A DNA stretch of 22,297 nt from a virus: the IMG/VR virus record IMGVR_UViG_3300027906_001712, positions 1 through 22,297 of that record, one strand, 5' to 3'. Shown piece by piece: positions 1 to 6,274 of this stretch. The notes under the pieces were generated by a model. The model saw only the letters and a list, made by a program, of their open reading frames with translations, was not told where the DNA came from and did no database searches. Within the stretch, counting starts at the first letter, position 1. Every line of letters begins with the position of its first letter. The translations under genes were made by a program, and so were the position numbers.

Positions 1-1
1 C

Positions 2-190
2 ATTAAGCCACGTAGATTATTCACTCCAACGTATGCAAAGGAGATGAAAATCCTAATCAATGAGGTGCTAGATGAACGTGAAGGTAAGATGAATTATAAG
101 ACTTACTTTGATACAGAACCATTCAAGCATCCTATAGATGAGGAGGAACCACCTTATGAAGGCGTACAGTATCCTAACTTAAAGGGTTGA
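2..190 (+). CDS. 3' end of an unidentified protein (partial)
   Basis: An open frame enters from the left edge and ends at TGA 188-190, giving about 62 C-terminal residues. The tail is charged and proline-containing: it begins near KPRRLFTPTYAKEM, has an acidic DEEEPPYE stretch and ends in YPNLKG. I do not recognise a family. It stops 4 nt before the purN ATG, so the two genes are probably co-transcribed and translationally linked. The rest of the gene is outside the window. Confidence 0.6.
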   Translation: MKPRRLFTPTYAKEMKILINEVLDEREGKMNYKTYFDTEPFKHPIDEEEPPYEGVQYPNLKG

Positions 191-194
191 TAAC

Positions 195-824
195 ATGAGA
201 TTAGCAGTTTTTTGTTCAGGTAGTGGATCTAACTTTGAGAATATAGTTAGAACATGTCATCACGATGAAGTTGTGGTTATGATTCACAACAAAGAGAAAT
301 GTGGTGCTGCTAAGAGAGCGATGAAACTGGGAATACCCCATGCATGGATTGATCACAAGGATGAATTGTCCATGGTTAAAATGTTAACAGCATGGAATGT
401 AGATCTCATAGTATTGGCAGGATGGATGAGAATTGTTTCAAAACATCTCATAAAAGAGTTTCCAAACCGAATAATCAACGTTCACCCCTCGTTGTTACCT
501 AAGTATAAGGGGTTACATGCCGTAGAACAAGCAATGGATGCTGGTGATGAATACACTGGATGCACTGTACACTACGTAACCGAAGAATTAGATGGTGGTC
601 CTATCATCATCCAATCAAAAGTTCCTATTATGCCAGATGATGATGTTAAATCTCTTACAAAGGCCATTCAGCGACGTGAGTACGCAATTTTACCGTTGGC
701 AATCGAATATGTTAAGCACGAATTACAGAAACCGAATAGTGGATATCTGTTGCAGGATGATATCTACGGATGGGACGGTGGACCTCAACGAGAGAATATG
801 GATGAACAAGTTGTGCGAACATAA
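195..824 (+). CDS. purN: Phosphoribosylglycinamide formyltransferase (PurN, GART)
   Basis: PurN transfers a formyl group from 10-formyl-tetrahydrofolate to GAR in de novo purine synthesis. The 209-aa product has the N-terminal glycine-rich phosphate-binding turn (CSGSGSN, residues 7-13). It also has the hallmark NVHPSLLP block at 95-102 and ELDGGPII at 131-138. N95, H97 and D133 correspond to the E. coli catalytic triad Asn106/His108/Asp144, so it should be active. Its length matches bacterial PurN, apart from a divergent tail after about residue 180. The start at 195 follows the upstream stop closely and has a weak AAGGG at 182-186. Purine genes are established auxiliary genes in T4-like cyanophages, presumably feeding phage DNA synthesis. 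purC lies two genes downstream. Confidence 0.95.
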   Translation: MRLAVFCSGSGSNFENIVRTCHHDEVVVMIHNKEKCGAAKRAMKLGIPHAWIDHKDELSMVKMLTAWNVDLIVLAGWMRIVSKHLIKEFPNRIINVHPSLLPKYKGLHAVEQAMDAGDEYTGCTVHYVTEELDGGPIIIQSKVPIMPDDDVKSLTKAIQRREYAILPLAIEYVKHELQKPNSGYLLQDDIYGWDGGPQRENMDEQVVRT

Positions 825-877
825 CAAATCTGCTAGCTCCTTAGCTGGTGCCTTATTATGCCCTGATTATATTGAAC

Positions 878-1558
878 ATGACTACGAGAAATGATCTCTG
901 GAAGAATTATAGAGAAGCACTGTGGGATACATTCCCAGAATTTGTAAAGCAACCCATATGGGCTGACTGGACAGGTAAGGGTGGTACTAGATTACAAGCC
1001 ACCGTATATACACATGATTATTTTATTAAATCAAGAGAAGTCGATATCTGGGATGAAAAATCCTGCATCTATAACAATATTCTTTATCCTAAGTGTGGAG
1101 CAAATGGGTGGGCAGGTAATCTCCCTTGCTTCGGCATGGATCTCATGGGATTCAATGAGAACAGAGTTATTATAGTATTTGACTTCCAGCATCCAGTAGA
1201 ACATTACTTGATGTCTGTACCTGGTTTACCTAAAGCAGAGAAGGACTATAGGTTCTTTGAGATGGGTAATCATTTCTCTGAGAATATCTTTGTTAGGTAC
1301 TGTAAAATGGATGAGGTGGATGAGCACCTTGACATGTTTAAGAAGTATCTGCTAGAATACAAGAAACTTATAGAGTGGGAAACACCTGACGGCACTAATG
1401 CTGCTGAGACATATAGGGATTTTGATAACTATATGACAAGGCTTGACCCAGTTGGTCCTTATCTTGCTGGTAAGTTTGGTAAGGAACAGTCAGAGCAATT
1501 AGTGAAAGGATTTTTATTTAATTATGGAAGTGAAAGCGAACCCGAACAACAATCCTGA
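878..1558 (+). CDS. pebS: Ferredoxin-dependent bilin reductase, PebS-like (phycoerythrobilin synthase)
   Basis: This protein belongs to the ferredoxin-dependent bilin reductases, which reduce biliverdin; PebS does both two-electron steps to phycoerythrobilin. From the ATG at 878 it has 226 aa. Family blocks visible are LPCFGMDLMGF, VIIVFDFQHP, YRFFEMGNHF, NIFVRYC and, near the C-terminus, DFDNYMTRLDPVGPYL. Asp88 (in PCFGMD) and Asp190 (in RLDPVG) correspond to the two PebS catalytic aspartates, D105 and D206 in the P-SSM2 enzyme as I recall it. An earlier ATG at 848 would add ten residues but lacks a ribosome site; neither start has a good one. The 3' end overlaps purC by 35 nt. PebA, PcyA or PcyX are alternatives, but the block pattern fits PebS best. 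No heme oxygenase gene is visible here. Confidence 0.85.
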   Translation: MTTRNDLWKNYREALWDTFPEFVKQPIWADWTGKGGTRLQATVYTHDYFIKSREVDIWDEKSCIYNNILYPKCGANGWAGNLPCFGMDLMGFNENRVIIVFDFQHPVEHYLMSVPGLPKAEKDYRFFEMGNHFSENIFVRYCKMDEVDEHLDMFKKYLLEYKKLIEWETPDGTNAAETYRDFDNYMTRLDPVGPYLAGKFGKEQSEQLVKGFLFNYGSESEPEQQS

Positions 1559-2282
1559 TAAACTTCATAGGATTATCATTAAGCACCCTGCATTGACTGA
1601 GGGTAAAGTTAAGAGTGTCTATGATGTAGATGCTCAGAGGGTCATGATTAAGTATCGTGATGAGGTGACTGCATTTGATGGTAAGAAGAAGTCTAAACCT
1701 GAAACCAAGGGTAGAATCTGCTGTCTTATATCAGCACTTATCTTTGAGTATCTGGAGAAGCAGGGTATAAGAACTCACTATATTGATTGTCCTTCTCTTG
1801 ATACTATGCTATGTAAGAAACTTACTATAGTACCAATTGAGGTTATCGTTAGAAATATTGCTGCTGGATCTATCGTTAAGAATACTACGATGCATGAAGG
1901 TACAATCATATCACCACCTCTTGTAGAATATTTCTTGAAGGATGATTCTAAGGGTGATCCATTACTTACACAGGATCGTGTAAGACTGATGGGTATTGAT
2001 CCAGAACCTATGTACCACATTGCAAAAGATATTAACTTACATCTACAACAGATGTTTACCCTTCTGGGTCTTGATCTTGTAGATTTCAAACTAGAGTTTG
2101 GGTATGATGCTCATGGTGATCTATATGTTGCTGATGAGATCAGTCCTGATTCTATGAGATTGTGGGAGAAAAACAGTGGTATGAGTAAGGATAAGGACAT
2201 TTTCAGGAAGTATGGATCTGATGAAGCACTCATAGCAGCATATGGTGACATACTAAAAGGTCTTAGGCAGTTCGCTGTCTAA
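1524..2282 (+). CDS. purC: SAICAR synthase (PurC)
   Basis: PurC ligates aspartate to CAIR using ATP, giving SAICAR in purine synthesis. The 252-aa frame has the N-terminal GKVKSVYDVD strand (ATP-site glycine loop) and the IEVIVRNIAAGS signature. It also has LVDFKLEFGYD, VADEISPDSMRLW and a closing KDIFRKYG. These align in order with E. coli PurC (237 aa). About 20 extra N-terminal residues precede GKVKSVY. They are encoded within and just beyond the pebS 3' end, and no later in-frame ATG fits, so 1524 is taken as the start. The 35-nt overlap with pebS suggests coupled translation. With purN upstream, this phage supplies two separate steps of the purine route. Confidence 0.95.
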   Translation: MEVKANPNNNPDKLHRIIIKHPALTEGKVKSVYDVDAQRVMIKYRDEVTAFDGKKKSKPETKGRICCLISALIFEYLEKQGIRTHYIDCPSLDTMLCKKLTIVPIEVIVRNIAAGSIVKNTTMHEGTIISPPLVEYFLKDDSKGDPLLTQDRVRLMGIDPEPMYHIAKDINLHLQQMFTLLGLDLVDFKLEFGYDAHGDLYVADEISPDSMRLWEKNSGMSKDKDIFRKYGSDEALIAAYGDILKGLRQFAV

Positions 2283-2305
2283 ATAATCCAGTTTGATTAA
2301 AAATA

Positions 2306-3103
2306 ATGACAAGTCTAATTGACCCTAGAAAATATTCTCGTGCGGTTGACCTGTTGAGGTCATTTTTTTTGTCTAAGGGTTTCCTTGAAGTACATACCCA
2401 GAATAGACTAAGCATACTTGCTGCATGTGAAGATCCTGAAACTGTAGCAGTATACAATTACGGTGGTAATGTTTGGCCACTACCTCAAACAGGTCAAATG
2501 TGGTTAGAACATGAATTACTTTCCAACCCTTCTGAGCAAGGGTTTTTTTGTGTTTCAACTTCATATCGTGCAGAACCTAATCCTGTACCAGGTAGACACG
2601 AAACGATCTTCCCCATGTTTGAGTTTGAAATGAAGGGAGGTGTAGACGATCTTAAAGCAATGGAGATAGAACTCTGTGAGCATTTAAGACTACCACTTGC
2701 TTCAGATAATATCAAAACATATGCTGAATGGGGTAACAAGTATAAGGTTAAAGAACTTGACCATGGACATGAGGCTGCCATTGGTACTGGTATGATTACA
2801 GACTTCCCTGAGTGGACATCACCGTTTTGGAATATGTCAAGAAACAGTGATGGCACTAGTCGTAAGATAGATGTTATCTTAGGTGGTATGGAAACTATTG
2901 GTTCTGCTGAACGTAGTACTGATAAAGCACAGATGAGAGAAACATTCCACACTATCTCTGATGGTGGGTATGCAGCACTACTCTATAGAAAATTTGGTGA
3001 GGAAAGAGTTGAAGATGAACTGGATAAGTTCTTAGACTTTGACTTCTTCCCTCGTTCTGGAGGTGGAATCGGTGTAACTCGTCTCATATCGGCACTTGAA
3101 TAG
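2306..3103 (+). CDS. Class II aminoacyl-tRNA synthetase-like catalytic core (AsnRS/AspRS/AsnA type)
   Basis: A 265-aa protein consisting of a class IIb synthetase catalytic domain only. A motif 1-like helix lies at about residues 14-31. Motif 2 is SYRAEPNP at 86-93 with RH at 97-98 and FEFE at 105-108. A substrate-loop equivalent, GGMETIGSAERS, is at 193-204. Motif 3 is GGGIGVTRL at 252-260. The N-terminal OB anticodon-binding domain of true AsnRS/AspRS (usually over 430 aa) is absent. Stand-alone cores of this class can be amino acid ligases (archaeal AsnRS-related asparagine synthetase) or modifying enzymes (EpmA), so tRNA charging is not assured. The gene starts 23 nt after purC without a clear ribosome site and ends 9 nt before a tRNA with an Asn anticodon. 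Its 5' part contains two terminator-like hairpins. Confidence 0.8.
   Translation: MTSLIDPRKYSRAVDLLRSFFLSKGFLEVHTQNRLSILAACEDPETVAVYNYGGNVWPLPQTGQMWLEHELLSNPSEQGFFCVSTSYRAEPNPVPGRHETIFPMFEFEMKGGVDDLKAMEIELCEHLRLPLASDNIKTYAEWGNKYKVKELDHGHEAAIGTGMITDFPEWTSPFWNMSRNSDGTSRKIDVILGGMETIGSAERSTDKAQMRETFHTISDGGYAALLYRKFGEERVEDELDKFLDFDFFPRSGGGIGVTRLISALE
2347..2370 (+). terminator. Intragenic intrinsic-terminator-like hairpin 1
   Basis: Perfect 6-bp stem TGACCT (2347-2352) / AGGTCA (2357-2362) with a GTTG loop, followed directly by eight T (2363-2370). It starts 41 nt into the synthetase-like frame, where it encodes Asp-Leu-Leu-Arg-Ser-Phe-Phe-Leu. It is also 65 nt past the purC stop, so it could end the purC transcript or act as an attenuator. 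Activity is inferred from structure only. Confidence 0.6.
2525..2549 (+). terminator. Intragenic intrinsic-terminator-like hairpin 2
   Basis: Perfect 7-bp stem AACCCTT (2525-2531) / AAGGGTT (2538-2544), loop CTGAGC, followed by five more T (2545-2549), so the T tract is seven long counting the stem end. It lies within the synthetase-like gene at residues about 74-82 (NPSEQGFFC). It has the same orientation and design as the hairpin 178 nt upstream. Confidence 0.6.
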
Positions 3104-3112
3104 TGCCTTCCT

Positions 3113-3197
3113 TGTGAGGTGGCGAAACGGTAAACGCTGTAGTCTGTTTAACTACTGTTCCTGGCGGGACTTGAAGGTTCGACTCCTTCCCTCACAG
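3113..3197 (+). tRNA. tRNA with GUU (Asn) anticodon and a long, Leu-type variable arm
   Basis: A complete cloverleaf can be drawn. The acceptor is TGTGAGG/CCTCACA (3113-3119/3190-3196, 7 of 7 pairs) with discriminator G3197. The D arm is GCG/CGC with a 10-nt loop containing GG. The anticodon arm is GTAGT/ACTAC with loop CTGTTTA (3144-3150), reading GUU at 3146-3148. The 17-nt variable region (3156-3172) folds as GTTCC-TGGC-GGGAC. The T arm is GAAGG-TTCGACT-CCTTC. CCA is not encoded. U1-A72 and G73 resemble tRNA-Asn, whereas the TGGCG...CGC D arm and long variable arm are those of tRNA-Leu. Position 37 is U, not the A expected for Asn. It sits 9 nt after the synthetase-like gene. Confidence 0.85.
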
Positions 3198-3213
3198 TAA
3201 AATAGTATATAGC

Positions 3214-3244
3214 TTGACAACCTCTTCAGGATGTGCTATAAATA
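3214..3244 (+). promoter_or_regulatory. Promoter for gp32: sigma70-type with overlapping late-promoter box
   Basis: TTGACA (3214-3219), a 17-nt spacer and TATAAA (3237-3242) form an essentially consensus vegetative promoter. The -10 region is also the T4-type late octamer TATAAATA (3237-3244). It lies just after the tRNA and about 230 nt upstream of the gp32 start, so it may serve both host-polymerase and phage-modified late transcription. Activity is inferred. Confidence 0.75.
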
Positions 3245-3247
3245 GTA

Positions 3248-3437
3248 TATCGGCGTAATTAACCGATACGGGAGTGACTGAATAAACTTGCTGGCATAAG
3301 GCTAGTTAAGGTGATGAGACACAGGTGGTGCTGCTTCCCCCAAGGAAGAATCGACTTACCAGTCGGGTCTCAGATAGTACAGTAAAAATCTACTAATGTA
3401 GCAATGCCCTGTACTTGTTGGTATACATTAATCCAAC
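3248..3437 (+). promoter_or_regulatory. Highly structured 5' leader of gp32 (candidate cis-regulatory RNA or small RNA)
   Basis: The 235 nt between promoter and gp32 contain no convincing ORF but a series of short stems. TATCGG/CCGATA is at 3248-3253/3263-3268. An imperfect AACT-GCT/GGC-AGTT hairpin spans 3285-3307. TGAGAC/GTCTCA (3315-3320/3367-3372) encloses CTTCC-CCCAA-GGAAG (3334-3348) and CGACT-TACC-AGTCG (3352-3365), a three-way junction. AGTACAG/CTGTACT (3376-3382/3409-3415) encloses CTAC-TAAT-GTAG. GTTGG/CCAAC is at 3417-3421/3433-3437. A ribosome site CGGAG (3468-3472) follows. T4 gp32 mRNA is autoregulated through its leader, so a similar role is possible. I do not match it to a known RNA family. 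Confidence 0.55.
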
Positions 3438-3479
3438 CTCCCACCCCATACTCAAATACACTTAATACGGAGAATACGT

Positions 3480-4364
3480 ATGTCTTTTGCTTCACTTAAG
3501 AAGTCCTCTTTTCAGGACTTGCTCGCTAAGGCTGACAACTTAAATAAAACTGAGAAGTCAGGTCCAGATGAGCGTCTATGGAAACCAGAGGTAGACAAAG
3601 CAGGTAATGGTTACGCAGTAATCAGATTTCTTCCTGCACCCGATGGAGAAGACCTTCCATGGGCACAAGTTTGGACACATGCCTTCCAAGGACCAGGTGG
3701 ATGGTATATTGAAAACAGTCTAACGACTTTAGGTAAAAAGGATCCTGTTTCTGACTTGAACAGGGAACTCTGGAATTCTGGTGGTGAAGGTTCTGCTGAA
3801 AGAACTCAAGCACGCAACCAGAAGCGTAAGTTAAACTATTACAGCAACATTTACGTTGTCAAGGATAGTGCAAACCCTGAGAACGAGGGTAAAGTCTTCT
3901 TGTACCGTTATGGTAAGAAGATCTTTGATAAGGTTATGGAATCAATGCAGCCTGCATTTGAGGATGAGCAACCAGTAAATCCTTTCGATCTTTGGAAGGG
4001 TGCTGATTTCAAACTTAAGATCACTAAGGTTGCAGGTTTCTGGAATTATGATAAGTCTGAGTTTGATAAATCATCAACTCTAGGTGACTTCTCTGACAAA
4101 GAGTTAGAGACAATCTGGAAACAAGAGCACAGTCTTGCTGCTTTCACTGCTGAGGATCAGTTCAAGTCTTACGATGAACTTCGTGAGCGTCTTGAAAGAA
4201 CACTCAAAGGTGGATATAAGAAGCAGGTTGAGCAGGAGCAGTTTGATGAAGAGGTAACTCCAACAGTACAGGGTAGACCCGATGTACCAGGCACTCCAAC
4301 TCCTACACCTTCAGGTGAAGACGATACACTATCTTTTTTCGCTAAATTAGCTAACGAAGACTAA
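3480..4364 (+). CDS. gp32: Single-stranded DNA-binding protein (T4 gp32-like)
   Basis: gp32 coats ssDNA during replication, recombination and repair. The 294-aa product keeps the T4 order. There is a basic N-terminal LAST-like region (ASLKKSS) and the OB core blocks GNGYAVIRFLP (about residues 42-52) and GGWYIEN. These are followed by ANPENEGKVFLYRYGKKIFDKV and VAGFWNYDKSEFDKSS. The C-terminal tail is Pro/Thr-rich and acidic, ending in a hydrophobic/acidic tip. T4 gp32 is 301 aa. The protein has no cysteine, so the T4 zinc site (one His, three Cys) is gone. The start at 3480 has a good CGGAG seven nt upstream. It is expressed from its own promoter and long leader and is closed by a strong terminator. 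Confidence 0.93.
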   Translation: MSFASLKKSSFQDLLAKADNLNKTEKSGPDERLWKPEVDKAGNGYAVIRFLPAPDGEDLPWAQVWTHAFQGPGGWYIENSLTTLGKKDPVSDLNRELWNSGGEGSAERTQARNQKRKLNYYSNIYVVKDSANPENEGKVFLYRYGKKIFDKVMESMQPAFEDEQPVNPFDLWKGADFKLKITKVAGFWNYDKSEFDKSSTLGDFSDKELETIWKQEHSLAAFTAEDQFKSYDELRERLERTLKGGYKKQVEQEQFDEEVTPTVQGRPDVPGTPTPTPSGEDDTLSFFAKLANED

Positions 4365-4383
4365 ATTCGACTTTATAATACCA

Positions 4384-4416
4384 AAATACCCCGAAAAAAA
4401 TTCGGGGTATTTTTTT
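4384..4416. terminator. Bidirectional rho-independent terminator between gp32 and gp53
   Basis: A 12-bp perfect stem (4384-4395 / 4401-4412) with core ACCCCGAA/TTCGGGGT and an AAAAA loop runs into a T tract to 4416 on the plus strand. On the minus strand the stem is followed by TTTT. It lies between convergent genes, 20 nt after the gp32 stop and 6 nt before the gp53 stop, so it probably ends both transcripts. Confidence 0.92.
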
Positions 4417-4421
4417 ATGCC

Positions 4422-5039
4422 TTACATTTTCAGTTCGTAGGCAGTGCTGGAAACATTAACTGTTCCCATCTTATTAATTCTTCTATAATATGTTTCAACG
4501 AAGTCTGTTATGAGATTCGGACGTATGACTTTAATTTTTTCCTTCTTACCGTTAATTTCTTCTTCATATTGATAATTGGTAATGGATACGACTGGATTTG
4601 CTGTAACAACGATACCATTATCAATATAACTTACTGAGTAATTAGATGGAACTACTTTTCCTGGTGGAATAATTGTATTACCTGTAGTGTTCTTAACTTC
4701 AGTAGTTACATAGTGCTTTGTTGCTTGTGGATTATCATATTTGTTAGATACGTAATCAGTCAACTGTAAAGTAGACTTTGGCCATTGCTCATAATAATTT
4801 ACTATATCATTAGCAATAAAAAGTGTCCAGTTATAAAATGGACTACCATATAATCTATTTGCAATAATTTCTGGATTTTCTCCATTTTTTACCACATACT
4901 CATCAAATAGAGTTATACTATTGATATATTCAGGCAATACTTCAGATCTCTGCCATAGATTCTTTGCGTAGAGTAAATCTACATCTACAGGAGATTTAGC
5001 AATATTATAGAATAAATCTGGTAGGTTTTTTAATAACAT
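4422..5039 (-). CDS. gp53: Baseplate wedge subunit (T4 gp53-like)
   Basis: gp53 helps join the baseplate wedges around the hub in T4-type contractile tails. This 205-aa protein (T4 gp53 is 196 aa) has the N-terminal LFYNIAKSPVDVDLLYAKNL region. It then has a LysM-like segment typical of the family, NPEIIANRLYGSPFYNWTLF at residues about 55-74, and the downstream YYEQWP. The C-terminal half is a probable beta-rich domain (YYRRINKMG near the end). It is the last gene of the minus-strand group. Its ATG overlaps the gp48 stop by one base (TAATG), which implies translational coupling. The family call rests on the LysM-like region and synteny with gp48. Confidence 0.82.
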   Translation of the reverse strand: MLLKNLPDLFYNIAKSPVDVDLLYAKNLWQRSEVLPEYINSITLFDEYVVKNGENPEIIANRLYGSPFYNWTLFIANDIVNYYEQWPKSTLQLTDYVSNKYDNPQATKHYVTTEVKNTTGNTIIPPGKVVPSNYSVSYIDNGIVVTANPVVSITNYQYEEEINGKKEKIKVIRPNLITDFVETYYRRINKMGTVNVSSTAYELKM

Positions 5040-6274
5040 TAGAGATGCTTGTCGGAGTCGAAGTCGGTTCTGGTTAGTGCAGTCAGTTCAGTGAATCTTA
5101 AAGTAGCTGTGATTAAAGGTATAGTACCATCATGGACAGTGCTTACTGTACCAAATGGTGTAGTGTTTACATTTAAACCCTGCAATGCACATAATTTTGT
5201 TTTTGGCATCATCTTATGTGGTTCTGATGACATGGTTACACCTTGTTTCACTGGTACGAATCTAGGTTCTAATACAAATACATCTGGGAATCCTAGTAAT
5301 ACTCCAGTACCCGAACCTAATGGATCTAGTGATGCTGGATGCATACCAATCTTAAACCATTTGAGAATATCTTGGATCATTGTAGATTCTTTTTCATTTC
5401 TTGATGCAAACTCAAAGTTTAGTTCAAACTGTCTGAATTCCATTTTTGAAAAGAATTGTATAGCATTTTCATTTGGTGCCATACCAGCTAGACCAGCAAT
5501 ATTGGTTGGATCCATTAAATCTGAGTTTATACTAAATGGATTACTAGCATATTTTGATCCTTTAGCAGTTCCTGCTGCTAGATCTCCAAATAAGTTATTT
5601 CCACCTCTTGCCCTGTTTTTTAACAAACCCCCTCCAGAACCTAAAGCACCACCTACACCTAAGATTGTGGCAGCTCTTTTGGGATCGTCTGCTAGTAGAG
5701 CCATGGTTCCTAGCTTAAATGTATTATTCCAGTTAGCACCATATTGGTATTGGAATTCATTTGGTAGTGCTAAATTACAATAACTTTTGGCATATCCTTC
5801 ATCGTTAAACTTTCTAACCGCATCTTTTCTATCTAATACCTCTCGTAACGATACCTGTTCTCTTTCTCCACCAATATATCTACCTTCAAATTTCATATCC
5901 AAGATATCATCATTGGTACGTTCGTCTTTTGTAAACCAACCTACTCCATTTTCTTTTCTTGCTTGTTTAATAGCTGCTACATCTCCAGCATTTCTAAAGT
6001 ATACATCGCCAAAGTCATCATTATCAGCTGCTATTCTAGCATATTTGTCTGACTTAGTACCTGAATTGTAAGCCCAATTTGCTGTATTTGATATAGCATT
6101 CGTTACATTTCTAATGCCACTACTATTTGATACAGATCCTAGTGCATCACGTTGATTCTGAGCAACTTGTTTCAGACCATCTTTATAGGAATACTTATTA
6201 ATTTTTATAAACGATGCATATGGGATCTCAGAGATCTGAATTGGATATGCATAGCTTTTATTTGTACCTTCCAT
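5039..6274 (-). CDS. gp48: Baseplate tail tube cap (T4 gp48-like)
   Basis: gp48 sits on the central hub and, with gp54, forms the platform for tail tube polymerisation. The 411-aa product (T4 364 aa) has the conserved N-terminal YPIQISEIPYASFIKINKYS region. A low-complexity Asn/Gly/Ala middle follows. The C-terminal tube-like domain contains FFSKMEFRQFELNFEF, a DILKWFKIGMHP block and a final ITATLRFTELTALTR strand pair. This C-terminal layout is the tube-protein fold shared by gp48 and gp54. It overlaps the gene before and the gene after by one base each (TAATG). The corresponding initiator gp54 is encoded divergently 870 bp away. Confidence 0.85.
   Translation of the reverse strand: MEGTNKSYAYPIQISEIPYASFIKINKYSYKDGLKQVAQNQRDALGSVSNSSGIRNVTNAISNTANWAYNSGTKSDKYARIAADNDDFGDVYFRNAGDVAAIKQARKENGVGWFTKDERTNDDILDMKFEGRYIGGEREQVSLREVLDRKDAVRKFNDEGYAKSYCNLALPNEFQYQYGANWNNTFKLGTMALLADDPKRAATILGVGGALGSGGGLLKNRARGGNNLFGDLAAGTAKGSKYASNPFSINSDLMDPTNIAGLAGMAPNENAIQFFSKMEFRQFELNFEFASRNEKESTMIQDILKWFKIGMHPASLDPLGSGTGVLLGFPDVFVLEPRFVPVKQGVTMSSEPHKMMPKTKLCALQGLNVNTTPFGTVSTVHDGTIPLITATLRFTELTALTRTDFDSDKHL

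Noticed and set aside
592-894. 100-aa plus-strand frame overlapping purN and pebS
   Set aside because: It is an out-of-frame shadow of conserved purN sequence, with no family features.
2363-2371. T tract in the synthetase-like gene as a -1 frameshift site
   Set aside because: A TTTTTTG heptamer is in phase, but no hairpin follows at the right distance and the zero-frame product is complete with motifs 2 and 3, so a terminator-like role explains the tract better.
3311-3375. Possible hammerhead ribozyme, because of the GATGAG sequence at the base of the three-way junction
   Set aside because: The conserved GAAA after stem II and a cleavage-site stem are missing; the 3' side of the stem reads GATAG instead.
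4334-4340. T run near the end of gp32 as a terminator
   Set aside because: No GC-containing stem precedes it; the real terminator is at 4384-4416.
5049-5783. 244-aa plus-strand open frame
   Set aside because: It lies wholly antisense to gp48, whose family motifs are clear; composition is that of a shadow frame.
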